Source: Gammaproteobacteria bacterium
Lineage (GTDB): Bacteria; Pseudomonadota; Gammaproteobacteria; Enterobacterales; GCA-2746155
Length of the DNA stretch: 54,229 nucleotides
Reading direction: 5' to 3'
Assembly (NCBI GenBank): GCA_002746155.1
Contig: NVWF01000002.1
Coordinates: forward strand, 41,373 to 95,601
Position 1 is the first letter of the stretch. Each line of letters starts with the position of its first letter. Shown one piece after another: positions 1-8,706 of the stretch. The translations under genes were made by a program, and so were the position numbers. The notes below the pieces were generated by a model that saw nothing but the letters and a program-made list of their open reading frames with translations, was not told where the DNA came from and did not search any database.

Positions 1-190
1 TATACTAAACATATCAATAATGCTTATTGCCATTAGCGTAAATTTCCTGATTTGTACTTTTACTTAAGGTTTTTTAACAGTCAAATATTGCTAAAATGTG
101 TAGGATTATTCAACTGGCTATACTATAGTTTATTAGCTAGTTTCTAAGATAGTGTATTCCCAATAAAATTATAACCTAAGGCTGTAAAAA

Positions 191-721
191 ATGAATAATA
201 AATTTAAATTAATAACACTTTTAATGACATTGCTCTTGGCTTATCCGCTTTTCGCTTCACCTAATGTAGGTTCTAATGCACCTGATTTCACATTAAAAGA
301 TCAGTATGGAAAATCACACGCCTTAAACGATTATAAAGGTCAATGGCTGGTTATGTATTTTTATCCGAAAGATAATACTCCAGGTTGTTCTATTGAAGCT
401 GAATCCTTTAGAGATAATCACAAGCAATTTGCTAAGCGCAAGACCTCAGTTGTAGGTATCAGTCTTGATGATGTGGAGTCACACCTCGGTTTTTCAGATA
501 CCCTTAATCTCAACTTTAGTCTGCTGGCAGATGAAGATAAGCAAGTGTCTAAACGTTATCAAGTTTTAACTGACTTGGGTTTAATTGCTTATGCGAGTCG
601 AGAAACTTTTCTTATAGATCCAGATGGACGGATTGCTTATCATTTCGATGATGTTGATCCTAAGACCCATATAAAACTAGTATTAAAAAAGCTGGATGAG
701 CTTAAAGATATTTATAAATAA
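191..721 (+). CDS. Exported 1-Cys peroxiredoxin (Bcp/AhpC-TSA family)
   Basis: The protein (176 aa) is a thioredoxin-fold peroxidase expected to reduce hydroperoxides. Residues 1-22 form a signal peptide ending in FAS, so the enzyme probably works in the periplasm. The peroxidatic cysteine is C66 in the motif TPGCS. It is the only cysteine in the mature protein, and the resolving cysteine found five residues later in E. coli Bcp is a glutamate here, so recycling must use an outside thiol. The arginine of the active site is probably in SRETF. The stop codon overlaps the next ATG (TAATG), so the two genes are probably translated together. The family call is secure; the physiological reductant is unknown. 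Confidence 0.9.
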   Translation: MNNKFKLITLLMTLLLAYPLFASPNVGSNAPDFTLKDQYGKSHALNDYKGQWLVMYFYPKDNTPGCSIEAESFRDNHKQFAKRKTSVVGISLDDVESHLGFSDTLNLNFSLLADEDKQVSKRYQVLTDLGLIAYASRETFLIDPDGRIAYHFDDVDPKTHIKLVLKKLDELKDIYK

Positions 722-1293
722 TGCCACGATTGTTAATAAATGGTTTTCCTGAGTCTTCACAAGCATGTTTTCACATTAGAATAAATGCTTCAGCTAAGGG
801 CAGCGGTTCTCAATTAAAAATGTTATTTGACAAGACCATTTCACCAAAAAATGGAATGTATGAACTGCCTATAGAAAAGCGTTATTTAGGTTCACTTATT
901 CGCCTTGAAATTAACCTGCCTGGTTATAAGCTGATTGATAAAAATATTATGCTACATTCAAATGTTGGCTACAATTCGATATTTTTAACTAAACTAACAG
1001 AATCAGAGACTGAGAAAGATGTCATTGTTCAAAGTTATGGTTCTCTCGATAATTGGCAGTCAGAAGACTCTAAGGCTCTCTATAAAGAGGCGAAACTACA
1101 ATTCAACACACTAGTAGCTGAACAACGAAAGATTGAAAGAAACACCTTTTTAGGGGCTTTATTGGTCGTATTGGTATTTGCTGGAGCAATCTATTTATTA
1201 ATTGGTGCAATTGGCCTTCTAATATTGCTTATTTTTGCTTTCTACTACCATGAAAAGAATAAACTCAACAGTTGGTCAGATGTGAGTAAATGA
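721..1293 (+). CDS. Hypothetical membrane protein coupled to the peroxiredoxin
   Basis: This is a 190-aa protein of no recognised family. Residues 1-95 look like a beta-rich soluble domain, with the pattern GMYELPIEKRYLGSLIRLEINLPGY resembling carboxypeptidase-regulatory-like folds, although this is only an impression. Residues 125-140 are charged and probably helical. Residues 142-176 form one or two strongly hydrophobic membrane segments, followed by a short charged tail. There is no signal peptide. The ATG shares one base with the stop codon of the peroxiredoxin gene, so the two are almost certainly one transcription unit. A role in peroxide defence or envelope redox is inference from the neighbour only. 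Confidence 0.65.
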   Translation: MPRLLINGFPESSQACFHIRINASAKGSGSQLKMLFDKTISPKNGMYELPIEKRYLGSLIRLEINLPGYKLIDKNIMLHSNVGYNSIFLTKLTESETEKDVIVQSYGSLDNWQSEDSKALYKEAKLQFNTLVAEQRKIERNTFLGALLVVLVFAGAIYLLIGAIGLLILLIFAFYYHEKNKLNSWSDVSK

Positions 1294-1405
1294 GTTGAAA
1301 TCCTATAATTTGTGATGAAATACCTATATTTAGTACTTTTTTACCTTGAGACACCTAAATACTGTTAAAAATCACATAATTTATTGGATAAATCCCCCTA
1401 ACCCT

Positions 1406-1434
1406 TTGACGCAACACTATTATGTCGTTATTAT
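1406..1434 (+). promoter_or_regulatory. Sigma-70 promoter of the yceD-rpmF-plsX-fab operon
   Basis: TTGACG at 1406-1411 and TATTAT at 1429-1434 are separated by exactly 17 bases. The -10 box is followed directly by a GC-only stretch, GCGCGCC at 1435-1441. Such a discriminator is typical of stringently controlled promoters of ribosomal genes and fits the rpmF content of the operon. Transcription would start near 1441, about 25 bases before the GTG of yceD. Start site and stringent control are inferred. Confidence 0.7.
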
Positions 1435-1465
1435 GCGCGCCTGAATAGATGCAGGGAAATTTCGT

Positions 1466-1957
1466 GTGATTGATCCTTTTCGATTTGCCAGAACAGGTGA
1501 ACAACTGGAAAGAGTTATTAACCTGACGCCAGAAGGGCGATTAGAAGGCATTATTGCTGAAAAGTGTGATGTGACTCTAGACCTAAAAGGCGGTAGGCAC
1601 GAAAACAAACGTTTTATTCTTGATGGACATATTAGTGGTCTGGCAAAAGTACAATGCCAAGTGTGTTTAGAAACCATGGACATGCCACTGGATATAGACT
1701 TTAGAGTGTTTCCTTTGAAGTCTGAAGATCAAGTAGAACGACTGCAAGAAGAATTTGAGCCGATTGTTATTGATGAGAGTAATAATTTGGCATTAAGTGA
1801 ATTAGTTACAAATGAACTCATCCTGTCAATGCCCGTGGCTTTTAGCCACATTGAAATTGAAGGTAAAGATTGTGCCAATAGGACGAACTTTACTTCAGGT
1901 GTTATTCAGGAAGAGAAGAAAATATCACCCTTTGCGATTTTAAAAACGAAAAAATAA
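1466..1957 (+). CDS. yceD: YceD family 23S rRNA accumulation protein (DUF177)
   Basis: This is a 163-aa protein of the YceD/DUF177 family, which almost always sits directly before rpmF and is linked to 23S rRNA processing or stability. The conserved pair of cysteines is visible in QCQVCLE near residues 62-67, and the acidic C-terminal half includes the typical EELILSMP-like block (NELILSMPVAF). The start is a GTG at 1466, preceded by AGGGAA at a good distance; no in-frame ATG lies near the conserved N-terminus. It is the first gene of the long operon that runs through rpmF and plsX. The family call rests on both sequence and position. Confidence 0.9.
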   Translation: MIDPFRFARTGEQLERVINLTPEGRLEGIIAEKCDVTLDLKGGRHENKRFILDGHISGLAKVQCQVCLETMDMPLDIDFRVFPLKSEDQVERLQEEFEPIVIDESNNLALSELVTNELILSMPVAFSHIEIEGKDCANRTNFTSGVIQEEKKISPFAILKTKK

Positions 1958-1992
1958 TTTCGTTTAAGCAACAAGAGAGTTAGGAGTCTATT

Positions 1993-2157
1993 ATGGCTGT
2001 ACAGAAAAGTAAAAAATCACGTTCACGTAGAGGCATGCGCCGTTCACACGATGCGTTAAATGCAGCTGCAGTATCTGAAGATTCAGTGACAGGTGAACTT
2101 CACTTGCGTCATAATATGACTGCTGATGGATACTTCAAAGGCAAGAAAGTCATCTAA
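1993..2157 (+). CDS. rpmF: 50S ribosomal protein L32
   Basis: The ATG at 1993 opens a 54-codon frame beginning [20 protein letters not shown] and ending in GYFKGKKVI. This is the complete L32 protein of the large ribosomal subunit; E. coli L32 has 57 residues. The highly basic N-terminus and the conserved MRRSHD block settle the identity. This version has no cysteines and so is the zinc-free form. A strong ribosome binding site, AGGAGT at 1982-1987, precedes it. It lies between yceD and plsX as in most Gammaproteobacteria. Confidence 0.97.
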   Translation: MAVQKSKKSRSRRGMRRSHDALNAAAVSEDSVTGELHLRHNMTADGYFKGKKVI

Positions 2158-2178
2158 GACTTCGAGCTGAGCTCTAGT

Positions 2179-3204
2179 TTGACAGTAATAACAATTGCTA
2201 TCGATTGCATGGGGGGAGATTTCGGTCCCCCTGTAATGGTTCCTGCTGCTTGTGAAGCCCTCACAAGACATCCTAACTTATCCATATTACTAGTCGGTAT
2301 ACCTGAACTTATCGAAGCTGAACTTGAAAATCTCGGTGCTCGATATAGCCAACAATTTACTGATCGCATTACCATTGAAGCCGCTTCACAAACTATTTTA
2401 ATGTCTGAAAAACCTTCTCAGGTTCTCCGTAAGAAAAAAGATTCATCCATGGCTATAGCATTAAAAGCCGTTGCAGAAGATAGAGCTCAGGCCTGTATAA
2501 GTGCTGGTAATACAGGTGCCTTAATGGCTTTTTCAAGACTTATTCTTAAAATGATACCTGGTGTTGCAAGACCTGCTATCACAACATCCATCCCCACTGA
2601 CAAAGGCCACACACGACTAATCGATTTAGGTGCTAATGTTGATTGTTCAGCTGAAAACCTTTTACAATTTGCTTTAATGGGCTCAGCCATGGTGTCAGCT
2701 ATCGAAAATAATCCTAAGCCGAAGGTAGGCTTATTAAATATAGGCTCAGAGTCCATTAAAGGTAATGAACAAACCAGAGCCACAGCTGAGCTACTTGAAC
2801 AGACTAATCAGCTCAATTACATAGGATTTGTCGAAGCTGATGCTCTTTACAGAGGTGTCTCAGATGTCATAGTCTGTGATGGTTTTGTTGGCAATGTATT
2901 GTTAAAAGGTAGTGAAGGAACTGCTAGAATGCTTAGTAATCGATTACAAGAAGAGTTAAATAGAAATTTGTTGACTCGTTTGTTATCGTTTATTGTTATG
3001 CCAGTGCTTGAATCATTTAAGAAAAGAGTAAACCCTGATCAATATAACGGTGCTAGTTTTATTGGGTTGCAAGGCATTGTAATAAAAAGTCATGGCGGAG
3101 CTAATCACTTGGCGACCCTAGCAGCTATAGAAGAAGCGATTAGGGAAATAGAACATAATGTACCAGCTATAATACATGAACAGTTCAAGCAGTTAGCGTT
3201 ATAG
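2179..3204 (+). CDS. plsX: Phosphate acyltransferase PlsX
   Basis: PlsX (341 aa) converts acyl-ACP to acyl-phosphate, the first committed step of the PlsX/PlsY route to phosphatidic acid. The N-terminus reads ITIAIDCMGGDFGP, the family signature, and the middle carries SAGNTGALMA and RLIDLGANVDC. C-terminal blocks include CDGFVGNVLLKGSEG. The start is a TTG at 2179, chosen because it places the family motif at residue 5 and no ATG is available upstream. It is a peripheral membrane enzyme. The ribosome binding site is weak, so translation may be coupled to rpmF 21 bases upstream. Confidence 0.96.
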   Translation: MTVITIAIDCMGGDFGPPVMVPAACEALTRHPNLSILLVGIPELIEAELENLGARYSQQFTDRITIEAASQTILMSEKPSQVLRKKKDSSMAIALKAVAEDRAQACISAGNTGALMAFSRLILKMIPGVARPAITTSIPTDKGHTRLIDLGANVDCSAENLLQFALMGSAMVSAIENNPKPKVGLLNIGSESIKGNEQTRATAELLEQTNQLNYIGFVEADALYRGVSDVIVCDGFVGNVLLKGSEGTARMLSNRLQEELNRNLLTRLLSFIVMPVLESFKKRVNPDQYNGASFIGLQGIVIKSHGGANHLATLAAIEEAIREIEHNVPAIIHEQFKQLAL

Positions 3205-3264
3205 TGCATTAATACTATACATTAACTATATTCTGTATCTAGTTGAAAAACATAAGGTAATCAT

Positions 3265-4200
3265 ATGGATAGTCTGGCTTTTGTATTTCCTGGGCAGGGC
3301 TCTCAAAGCCTTGGTATGCTCAAGGAATTAAATGATAATCAACAAATAATCCGAAGCACATTAACTGATGCTTCTGAGGCACTCGAGTATGATGTGTCAA
3401 AACTACTCTTTGAAGGTCCTTTAGAAGAATTAAATCGAACTGATCAAACCCAACCGGCTCTTTTAGCTAGTAGTGTGGCGATATTCAGGTTATGGCAACA
3501 ACAATCTTCTCAAATGCCTAAGATGATGGCTGGTCATAGTCTTGGAGAATATTCAGCATTAGTTTGTGCTGGAGTTCTAGACTTTTCAGATGCCCTGAGA
3601 CTAGTTCGTCAAAGGGGTAGATACATGATGCAAGCTGTACCAGAAGGTACAGGTTCCATGGCTGCCATCATCGGCTTGGACAACGAGCTTGTTGAGAAAG
3701 CTTGTGGTGAAGCTGCAGCTGGACAAGTGGTATCACCAGTGAATTACAACTCTCCAGGTCAACTAGTGATAGCTGGTCATAAAGAAGCCGTTAATAGGGC
3801 AATAGTACTTTGTAAAGAAGCCGGTGCCAAACGAGCTCTTCCCATCGCTGTTAATTTTCCTTTTCACTGTACATTGATGCTGCCTGCAGCAGAAAAATTA
3901 AAGCAGGCTCTAGGACAAATAACGCTCTCTAAGCCGAGTATTACTGTTATTAACAATGTGAATGTTTCAATTGAGACTGAAGCTAAACAGATTACAAATG
4001 CCCTAGTTAAGCAACTCTATAGTCCTGTTCGATGGACTGAGACAATACAATTTATGCAAAGCGAAGGCATTACAACTATAATAGAATGTGGAACTGGTAA
4101 GGTATTAGCAGGTTTATGTAAACGTATAGACAAAAGCATTACTGCCCTGGTCACTGCCGATCAGGCGGCATTTAACAAATCTTTGGAGGCATTGAAATAA
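3265..4200 (+). CDS. fabD: Malonyl-CoA:ACP transacylase FabD
   Basis: FabD (311 aa) transfers malonyl from CoA to acyl carrier protein and so supplies extender units for fatty acid synthesis. The FVFPGQGSQ signature starts at residue 7, and the nucleophile is S92 in GHSLGEYSAL, the same position as in the E. coli enzyme. The catalytic histidine is in NFPFHC near residue 200. The gene follows plsX after 60 bases, with no fabH between them, and ends two bases before the ATG of fabG. Cytoplasmic; identification secure. Confidence 0.97.
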   Translation: MDSLAFVFPGQGSQSLGMLKELNDNQQIIRSTLTDASEALEYDVSKLLFEGPLEELNRTDQTQPALLASSVAIFRLWQQQSSQMPKMMAGHSLGEYSALVCAGVLDFSDALRLVRQRGRYMMQAVPEGTGSMAAIIGLDNELVEKACGEAAAGQVVSPVNYNSPGQLVIAGHKEAVNRAIVLCKEAGAKRALPIAVNFPFHCTLMLPAAEKLKQALGQITLSKPSITVINNVNVSIETEAKQITNALVKQLYSPVRWTETIQFMQSEGITTIIECGTGKVLAGLCKRIDKSITALVTADQAAFNKSLEALK

Positions 4201-4201
4201 A

Positions 4202-4939
4202 ATGAGTTTGGATAATAAAGTTGCCCTTGTCACAGGGGCTAGTCGTGGAATAGGTCGAGCTATTGCAGAACATTTAAGTGCTCAAGGCATAACGGTTATA
4301 GGTACAGCCACATCAGATTCAGGTGCGCAAAATATATCTGATTATCTAGCTGATAAGGGCGTTGGAATGAAGCTGAATGTTACTGATCCTGAGTCCATAG
4401 CCGCCGTAATAGCCGCTATAAAAGAAAACTATGGCCAGACTCCAGATATACTGGTAAACAATGCAGGCATAACACGAGATAACCTCCTAATGCGTATGAA
4501 AGAAGATGATTGGGCAGATATTATGTCTACCAATTTAACCTCAGTGTTCAGACTCTCTAAGGCTGTCATGCGAGGCATGATGAAAAGTCGATGGGGGAGG
4601 ATAATAACAATAGGTTCTGTTGTTGGCAGTATGGGAAATGCTGGCCAATCTAATTACGCTGCTGCAAAAGCTGGACTGATTGGCTTCAGTAAATCCTTGG
4701 GTCGAGAAATTGCAGTACGTGGCATTACGGTCAATGTGGTCTCACCTGGTTTTATCGATACCGATATGACTAAATCCTTAGCTGATGAGCAAGTAAAGGC
4801 CCTAACTCAACAAATCCCGGCAGCTCGATTAGGTAAACCGGAAGATATTGCCCAAACGGTTGGTTTTTTAGTGTCTGATGGTGCAGCTTATATAACCGGT
4901 GAAACCATAAACGTCAATGGTGGAATGCACATGGTCTAA
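4202..4939 (+). CDS. fabG: 3-oxoacyl-ACP reductase FabG
   Basis: FabG (245 aa) is the NADPH-dependent beta-ketoacyl-ACP reductase of type II fatty acid synthesis. The Rossmann glycine motif TGASRGIGRAI begins near residue 11, NNAGITRDNL near residue 86, and the catalytic YAAAK with its upstream serine near residues 137-155. The C-terminus YITGETINVNGGMHMV is typical of FabG. It starts two bases after the fabD stop, so the two are translated in tandem. It is a soluble tetramer in known relatives. Confidence 0.97.
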   Translation: MSLDNKVALVTGASRGIGRAIAEHLSAQGITVIGTATSDSGAQNISDYLADKGVGMKLNVTDPESIAAVIAAIKENYGQTPDILVNNAGITRDNLLMRMKEDDWADIMSTNLTSVFRLSKAVMRGMMKSRWGRIITIGSVVGSMGNAGQSNYAAAKAGLIGFSKSLGREIAVRGITVNVVSPGFIDTDMTKSLADEQVKALTQQIPAARLGKPEDIAQTVGFLVSDGAAYITGETINVNGGMHMV

Positions 4940-5069
4940 AACAAAATATGTGATAAATATTTTGCCTGTTTGATCAGATTCAGCTATAAAGTAAACTTAA
5001 TTAACAGTTTAAAGTGAATAAATAACTTTTAAAACGGGTCAAACCAGAGAAAAGTTTTACACTTTAGGC

Positions 5070-5097
5070 TTGCAACTTGCTGAAAAATCAATACACT
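5070..5097 (+). promoter_or_regulatory. Candidate promoter for acpP
   Basis: In the 278-base gap between fabG and acpP, TTGCAA (5070-5075) and TACACT (5092-5097) are 16 bases apart and are followed by the GC-rich AGCGGCG. This would give a leader of about 115 bases before acpP. A small hairpin (CCTTC/GAAGG, 5109-5124) lies in that leader. The hexamers are only moderate matches. A separate promoter would explain the high abundance of acyl carrier protein. Confidence 0.4.
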
Positions 5098-5217
5098 AGC
5101 GGCGAAACCCTTCTTCTATGAAGGATTTTAAGTAGAAGTTTTAAGTAAAAGTTGTAATTTAAACGTATTTTAAACGTTATTAAGATTGTTATTATTTATC
5201 AGAGGATAAAATTTGTC

Positions 5218-5457
5218 ATGAGTACTATTGAAGAGCGTGTAAAAAAGATTGTTGTTGAACAGTTAGGTGTAAGTGAAGATGAAGTTAAAAATGAATCTTC
5301 TTTCGTCGATGATCTGGGCGCAGATTCACTTGACACAGTAGAATTGGTAATGGCTCTTGAGGAAGAATTCGATACAGAAATTCCTGACGAAGAAGCTGAA
5401 AAAATCAGCACCGTCCAGACGGCAATTGACTATATAACTAACGTCAGCGAAGACTAA
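5218..5457 (+). CDS. acpP: Acyl carrier protein
   Basis: AcpP (79 aa) carries growing acyl chains on a phosphopantetheine arm. The attachment serine is S37 in the invariant motif [14 protein letters not shown]. The protein is short and very acidic, as expected. The ATG is preceded by AGAGGA at about 10 bases. The gene is separated from fabG by 278 bases with a candidate promoter and from fabF by 123 bases with an intrinsic terminator, so it is probably transcribed at a higher level than its neighbours. Confidence 0.98.
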   Translation: MSTIEERVKKIVVEQLGVSEDEVKNESSFVDDLGADSLDTVELVMALEEEFDTEIPDEEAEKISTVQTAIDYITNVSED

Positions 5458-5510
5458 GTTATTTAAAATTGTTTGCTGTACCGAAGCTAAATGGTTTCGG
5501 GAATTTTGTA

Positions 5511-5537
5511 AAGCGGTGTTTCTTACGCCGCTTTTTT
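5511..5537 (+). terminator. Intrinsic terminator between acpP and fabF
   Basis: AAGCGGTG (5511-5518) pairs with CGCCGCTT (5526-5533) with one G-T wobble around a 7-base loop, and the stem runs into six T residues (5532-5537). This is a good rho-independent terminator. It ends only 43 bases before the GTG of fabF, so it probably works as a partial terminator that sets acpP above fabF. Confidence 0.75.
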
Positions 5538-5580
5538 GTGCCTGGTATTGTTGTGATGAGAGAAGTTCAGGAGTGGAAAT

Positions 5581-6825
5581 GTGAATAGTAATCGTCGAGT
5601 TGTTATCACTGGCTCAGGTGTTATTAGTCCAGTAGGAAATGACCTTAAAACAGTCTGGTCAAATCTACTTGATGGCGTAAGTGGCATATCAACAAATGAG
5701 ATATTTGATACCACCGCTTACAGCACTAAAATTGGCGGTTATATCAATGACCTTACGATTGAAGATTTTATTCCTGCTAAAGATGCTAAAAAACTAGATC
5801 TTTTTATTCAATATGGAATTGCTGCTTCATCCCTCGCCATTGAAAATTCAGGATTAGAGATAACCGCTAGTAATCGACACCGTATAGGTACATTAATTGG
5901 CGCTGGTATTGGCGGTTTGGGTAGCATTGAAAAATACCACTCTGTCATGTTAGAAAAAGGGCCGAGACGGGTGTCACCATTTTTTACACCTGGTTCAATT
6001 ATCAATATGACTGCTGGTCTGGTTTCCATGAAGTACAACCTCACAGGGCCTAATCTAGCAATCGCTACAGCCTGTACTACTGGCTTACATTGCATAGGGC
6101 AAGCTGCTCGCATGATAGCCTATGGTGACGCCGATGCGGTTGTTGCAGGTGGCTCTGAAATGGCTACTACACCACTAAGCATAGCAGGCTTTTCAAATGC
6201 AAAAGCCTTATCTAAGCGTAATGATCAGCCTAGTCAAGCATCACGACCTTGGGATAGAGACAGGGATGGATTTGTTCTGGCAGATGGTGCTGGCATGGTA
6301 ATCCTTGAATCCCTAGACCAGGCACAAAGTAGAAATGCCAACATCATGGCTGAAATTGTTGGCTTTGGCATGAGTAGTGATGCCTATCATATGACTTCAC
6401 CGCCAGCAGATGGCGCTGGTGCAGCTCTTGCCATGGAAAATGCTATCCAAGATGCTAGGGTTAATAAAGAGCTAATCAGATACATCAATGCCCATGGAAC
6501 CTCTACCAAGGCCGGTGATCTGGCAGAAACCATGGCGATTAAATCTGTCTTTGCAGATAAGGCTTTCAATCTTGCTGTTTCTTCAACCAAATCAATGACG
6601 GGTCATATGTTAGGCGCTTCAGGTTCTTTTGAAACCATTGTCACAGCCCTAGCGCTTAAAAACCAAATTGCTCCACCGACTATCAATCTAGACAATCCCG
6701 ATGAGGGTTGTGATCTTGATTATATACCTAACACAGCGAGAGAAATATCAATGGATTACGCCCTTTGCAACTCATTTGGCTTTGGTGGTACCAATGGCTC
6801 ATTGGTATTAAAACGATTTGACTAA
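5581..6825 (+). CDS. fabF: Beta-ketoacyl-ACP synthase II FabF
   Basis: FabF (414 aa) condenses malonyl-ACP with acyl-ACP to elongate fatty acids. The N-terminus RRVVITGSGVISPVGN is characteristic. The catalytic cysteine is C165 in ATACTTGLHC, and the two active-site histidines are in NAHGTST near residue 305 and GHMLGASG near residue 342. The start is a GTG at 5581 with AGGAG just upstream. Its 3' end overlaps the TTG start of pabC by eight bases, so pabC is probably translationally coupled. Confidence 0.96.
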   Translation: MNSNRRVVITGSGVISPVGNDLKTVWSNLLDGVSGISTNEIFDTTAYSTKIGGYINDLTIEDFIPAKDAKKLDLFIQYGIAASSLAIENSGLEITASNRHRIGTLIGAGIGGLGSIEKYHSVMLEKGPRRVSPFFTPGSIINMTAGLVSMKYNLTGPNLAIATACTTGLHCIGQAARMIAYGDADAVVAGGSEMATTPLSIAGFSNAKALSKRNDQPSQASRPWDRDRDGFVLADGAGMVILESLDQAQSRNANIMAEIVGFGMSSDAYHMTSPPADGAGAALAMENAIQDARVNKELIRYINAHGTSTKAGDLAETMAIKSVFADKAFNLAVSSTKSMTGHMLGASGSFETIVTALALKNQIAPPTINLDNPDEGCDLDYIPNTAREISMDYALCNSFGFGGTNGSLVLKRFD

Positions 6826-7663
6826 ACGAACCTACACTTATCGAAATGGCGACATAATTGACCAGGATATCGCAACCGACAGAGGGTTGCTCTATGGTGA
6901 TGGCGTATTTACAACCATTGCTATTAAAGAGGGCAAAGCCCGTTATCTTGAGTTACATTTTCAGCGTTTACTTCATGATTGCCAACGGCTAAAAATTGAT
7001 TCCGTACCGCTTGCCGATATTAAGTTAGCTTTTGAAACTTCTGTAAAAAATGTAACTGACGGTATTGCTAGAATTACGATCAGTCGTAGCTCAGGCGAAA
7101 GAGGTTACTTATGTGTTGAAGCTAAACCGGTATATTGGATAAGTATTTCACCCTTGCCAACTCATCTTGAACTCTACTCAAAGCAAGGCATCAAGGTACG
7201 TATTTGTGAGCAGAGACTTGCCCAAAATAAAACCCTGGCGGGTATCAAGCATTGCAATCGACTTGAACAGGTAATGGCGCGTAATGAATGGCACGGTGAT
7301 CAATTTCAAGAAGGTTTGATGCGAGACACAGAAGGTAACTTCATCGAAGGCACCATGAGTAATTTATTTATAATAAAGAACCAACAATTATTAACGCCTG
7401 ACCTGACTTTTTCTGGGGTAGAGGGTATTATGAGAAGGCTAATTATTAGCTTAGCTCAACAGGCCAATATTCCTGTTAACATTACCAGCATAAAATCCCG
7501 TGAACTATTTTCTGCTGATGGCGCTTTCGTGACTAATTCAGTCATTGGCATTTGGCCAATTTGCTCCATTGAACAAGGTGCTGGTATGAAACAATTAGCA
7601 AAGCATCCGCTTATGGTAACGTTGCAAAGTTCAGTGAATAAACTTAATTTAACAAGCCTTTAA
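6818..7663 (+). CDS. pabC: Aminodeoxychorismate lyase PabC
   Basis: PabC (281 aa) is a fold-type IV PLP enzyme that releases pyruvate from 4-amino-4-deoxychorismate to give p-aminobenzoate for folate. The motif GLLYGDGVFTT near residue 23, the lysine region AGIKHCNRLEQV near residue 140 and EGTMSNLFI near residue 178 are typical. The start is a TTG inside the end of fabF. The next gene begins directly after its stop codon. The position between fabF and mltG is the conserved one and separates it from branched-chain aminotransferases of the same fold. Confidence 0.93.
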   Translation: MTKRTYTYRNGDIIDQDIATDRGLLYGDGVFTTIAIKEGKARYLELHFQRLLHDCQRLKIDSVPLADIKLAFETSVKNVTDGIARITISRSSGERGYLCVEAKPVYWISISPLPTHLELYSKQGIKVRICEQRLAQNKTLAGIKHCNRLEQVMARNEWHGDQFQEGLMRDTEGNFIEGTMSNLFIIKNQQLLTPDLTFSGVEGIMRRLIISLAQQANIPVNITSIKSRELFSADGAFVTNSVIGIWPICSIEQGAGMKQLAKHPLMVTLQSSVNKLNLTSL

Positions 7664-8698
7664 ATGAAACAACTATTTTATAAAACTATTGCACTATTAC
7701 TTTTAGCAGGATCTGTTACCTTTGGTTGGATCTGGATGGATTTCAATGGGTTTATGAACTCTCGAGCGAATATTCCTGAAGTGGGCATTGATCTACATGT
7801 GGTTGAAGGTGCGACAATAAACACTATTAGCCAGCAACTTTATGAGGCAGGTATCATACGTTCGGTTTTTTATCCACGTCTTGCTGCGAAGCTATATCCA
7901 GAATTAACCAAGCTAAAACGTGGTGAATATTTCATAAATCAGAGGATGTCTCCGAGGGATATTTTTAACAAGATTGTTAGTGGCAAGGTTAAGGTATACC
8001 AAGTTCGTTTTATAGAAGGATGGAAGCTTAAGGATTTCCTAGAGGTTTTATCTAACAGCAATCGATTAAGTCAGGACTTGAAAAATTATAACAATAAACA
8101 AATTTCAGCTAAGTTATCCATTGCTCACGATAATCCTGAAGGATGGTTTTACCCTGATACTTACAACTTTCATAAAGGTGCATCGGATCTAGAAATATTG
8201 CAAGCTGCTCATAAAAAAATGAAGTTGCTATTAAACAAATACTGGCAGGAAAGAGATTTAGATTTACCCTATGCTTCACCTTATGAAGTATTGATTATGG
8301 CGTCGATCATTGAGAAGGAAACAGGCTTAGCGGGAGAAAGGGATCGTATTGCTGGTGTTTTTATCCGACGCCTAAATATGAATATGCGACTTCAGACAGA
8401 TCCAACGGTAATTTACGGTATGGGCGATAGTTTTGATGGTGATATTCGAAAAAGAGATTTGTTAAATGATACACCCTACAATACATACCGCCGTAGAGGC
8501 TTACCGCCAACACCCATAGCCATGCCATCCGAAGCCTCACTCATGGCAGCGGTTCATCCGGCAGATGGCACGGAGTTATACTTTGTGGCAAAAGGCGACG
8601 GTAGTCATCAATTTTCAACCACTCTTAAAGAACATAATACAGCTGTGCGACGTTACATACTTAATAGTCAGCTAAAGAGTCAACTTAACAAACAATAA
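7664..8698 (+). CDS. mltG: Endolytic murein transglycosylase MltG
   Basis: MltG (344 aa, formerly YceG) is an inner-membrane lytic transglycosylase that cuts nascent glycan strands and ends their growth. One membrane segment lies at residues 6-25, and the rest is periplasmic. A LysM-like region comes first. The YceG catalytic domain carries ASIIEKETGLAGERD with the catalytic glutamate, and LQTDPTVIYG, RKRDL and YNTYRRRGLPPTPI follow. The ATG abuts the pabC stop. It is the usual partner of tmk in this operon. Confidence 0.95.
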   Translation: MKQLFYKTIALLLLAGSVTFGWIWMDFNGFMNSRANIPEVGIDLHVVEGATINTISQQLYEAGIIRSVFYPRLAAKLYPELTKLKRGEYFINQRMSPRDIFNKIVSGKVKVYQVRFIEGWKLKDFLEVLSNSNRLSQDLKNYNNKQISAKLSIAHDNPEGWFYPDTYNFHKGASDLEILQAAHKKMKLLLNKYWQERDLDLPYASPYEVLIMASIIEKETGLAGERDRIAGVFIRRLNMNMRLQTDPTVIYGMGDSFDGDIRKRDLLNDTPYNTYRRRGLPPTPIAMPSEASLMAAVHPADGTELYFVAKGDGSHQFSTTLKEHNTAVRRYILNSQLKSQLNKQ

Positions 8699-8706
8699 GG
8701 TTATCA

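Noticed and set aside
3205-3264. Deletion of fabH as a novel event
   Set aside because: The same order without fabH is known in Pseudomonas, so the gap is an ancestral arrangement rather than a local loss.
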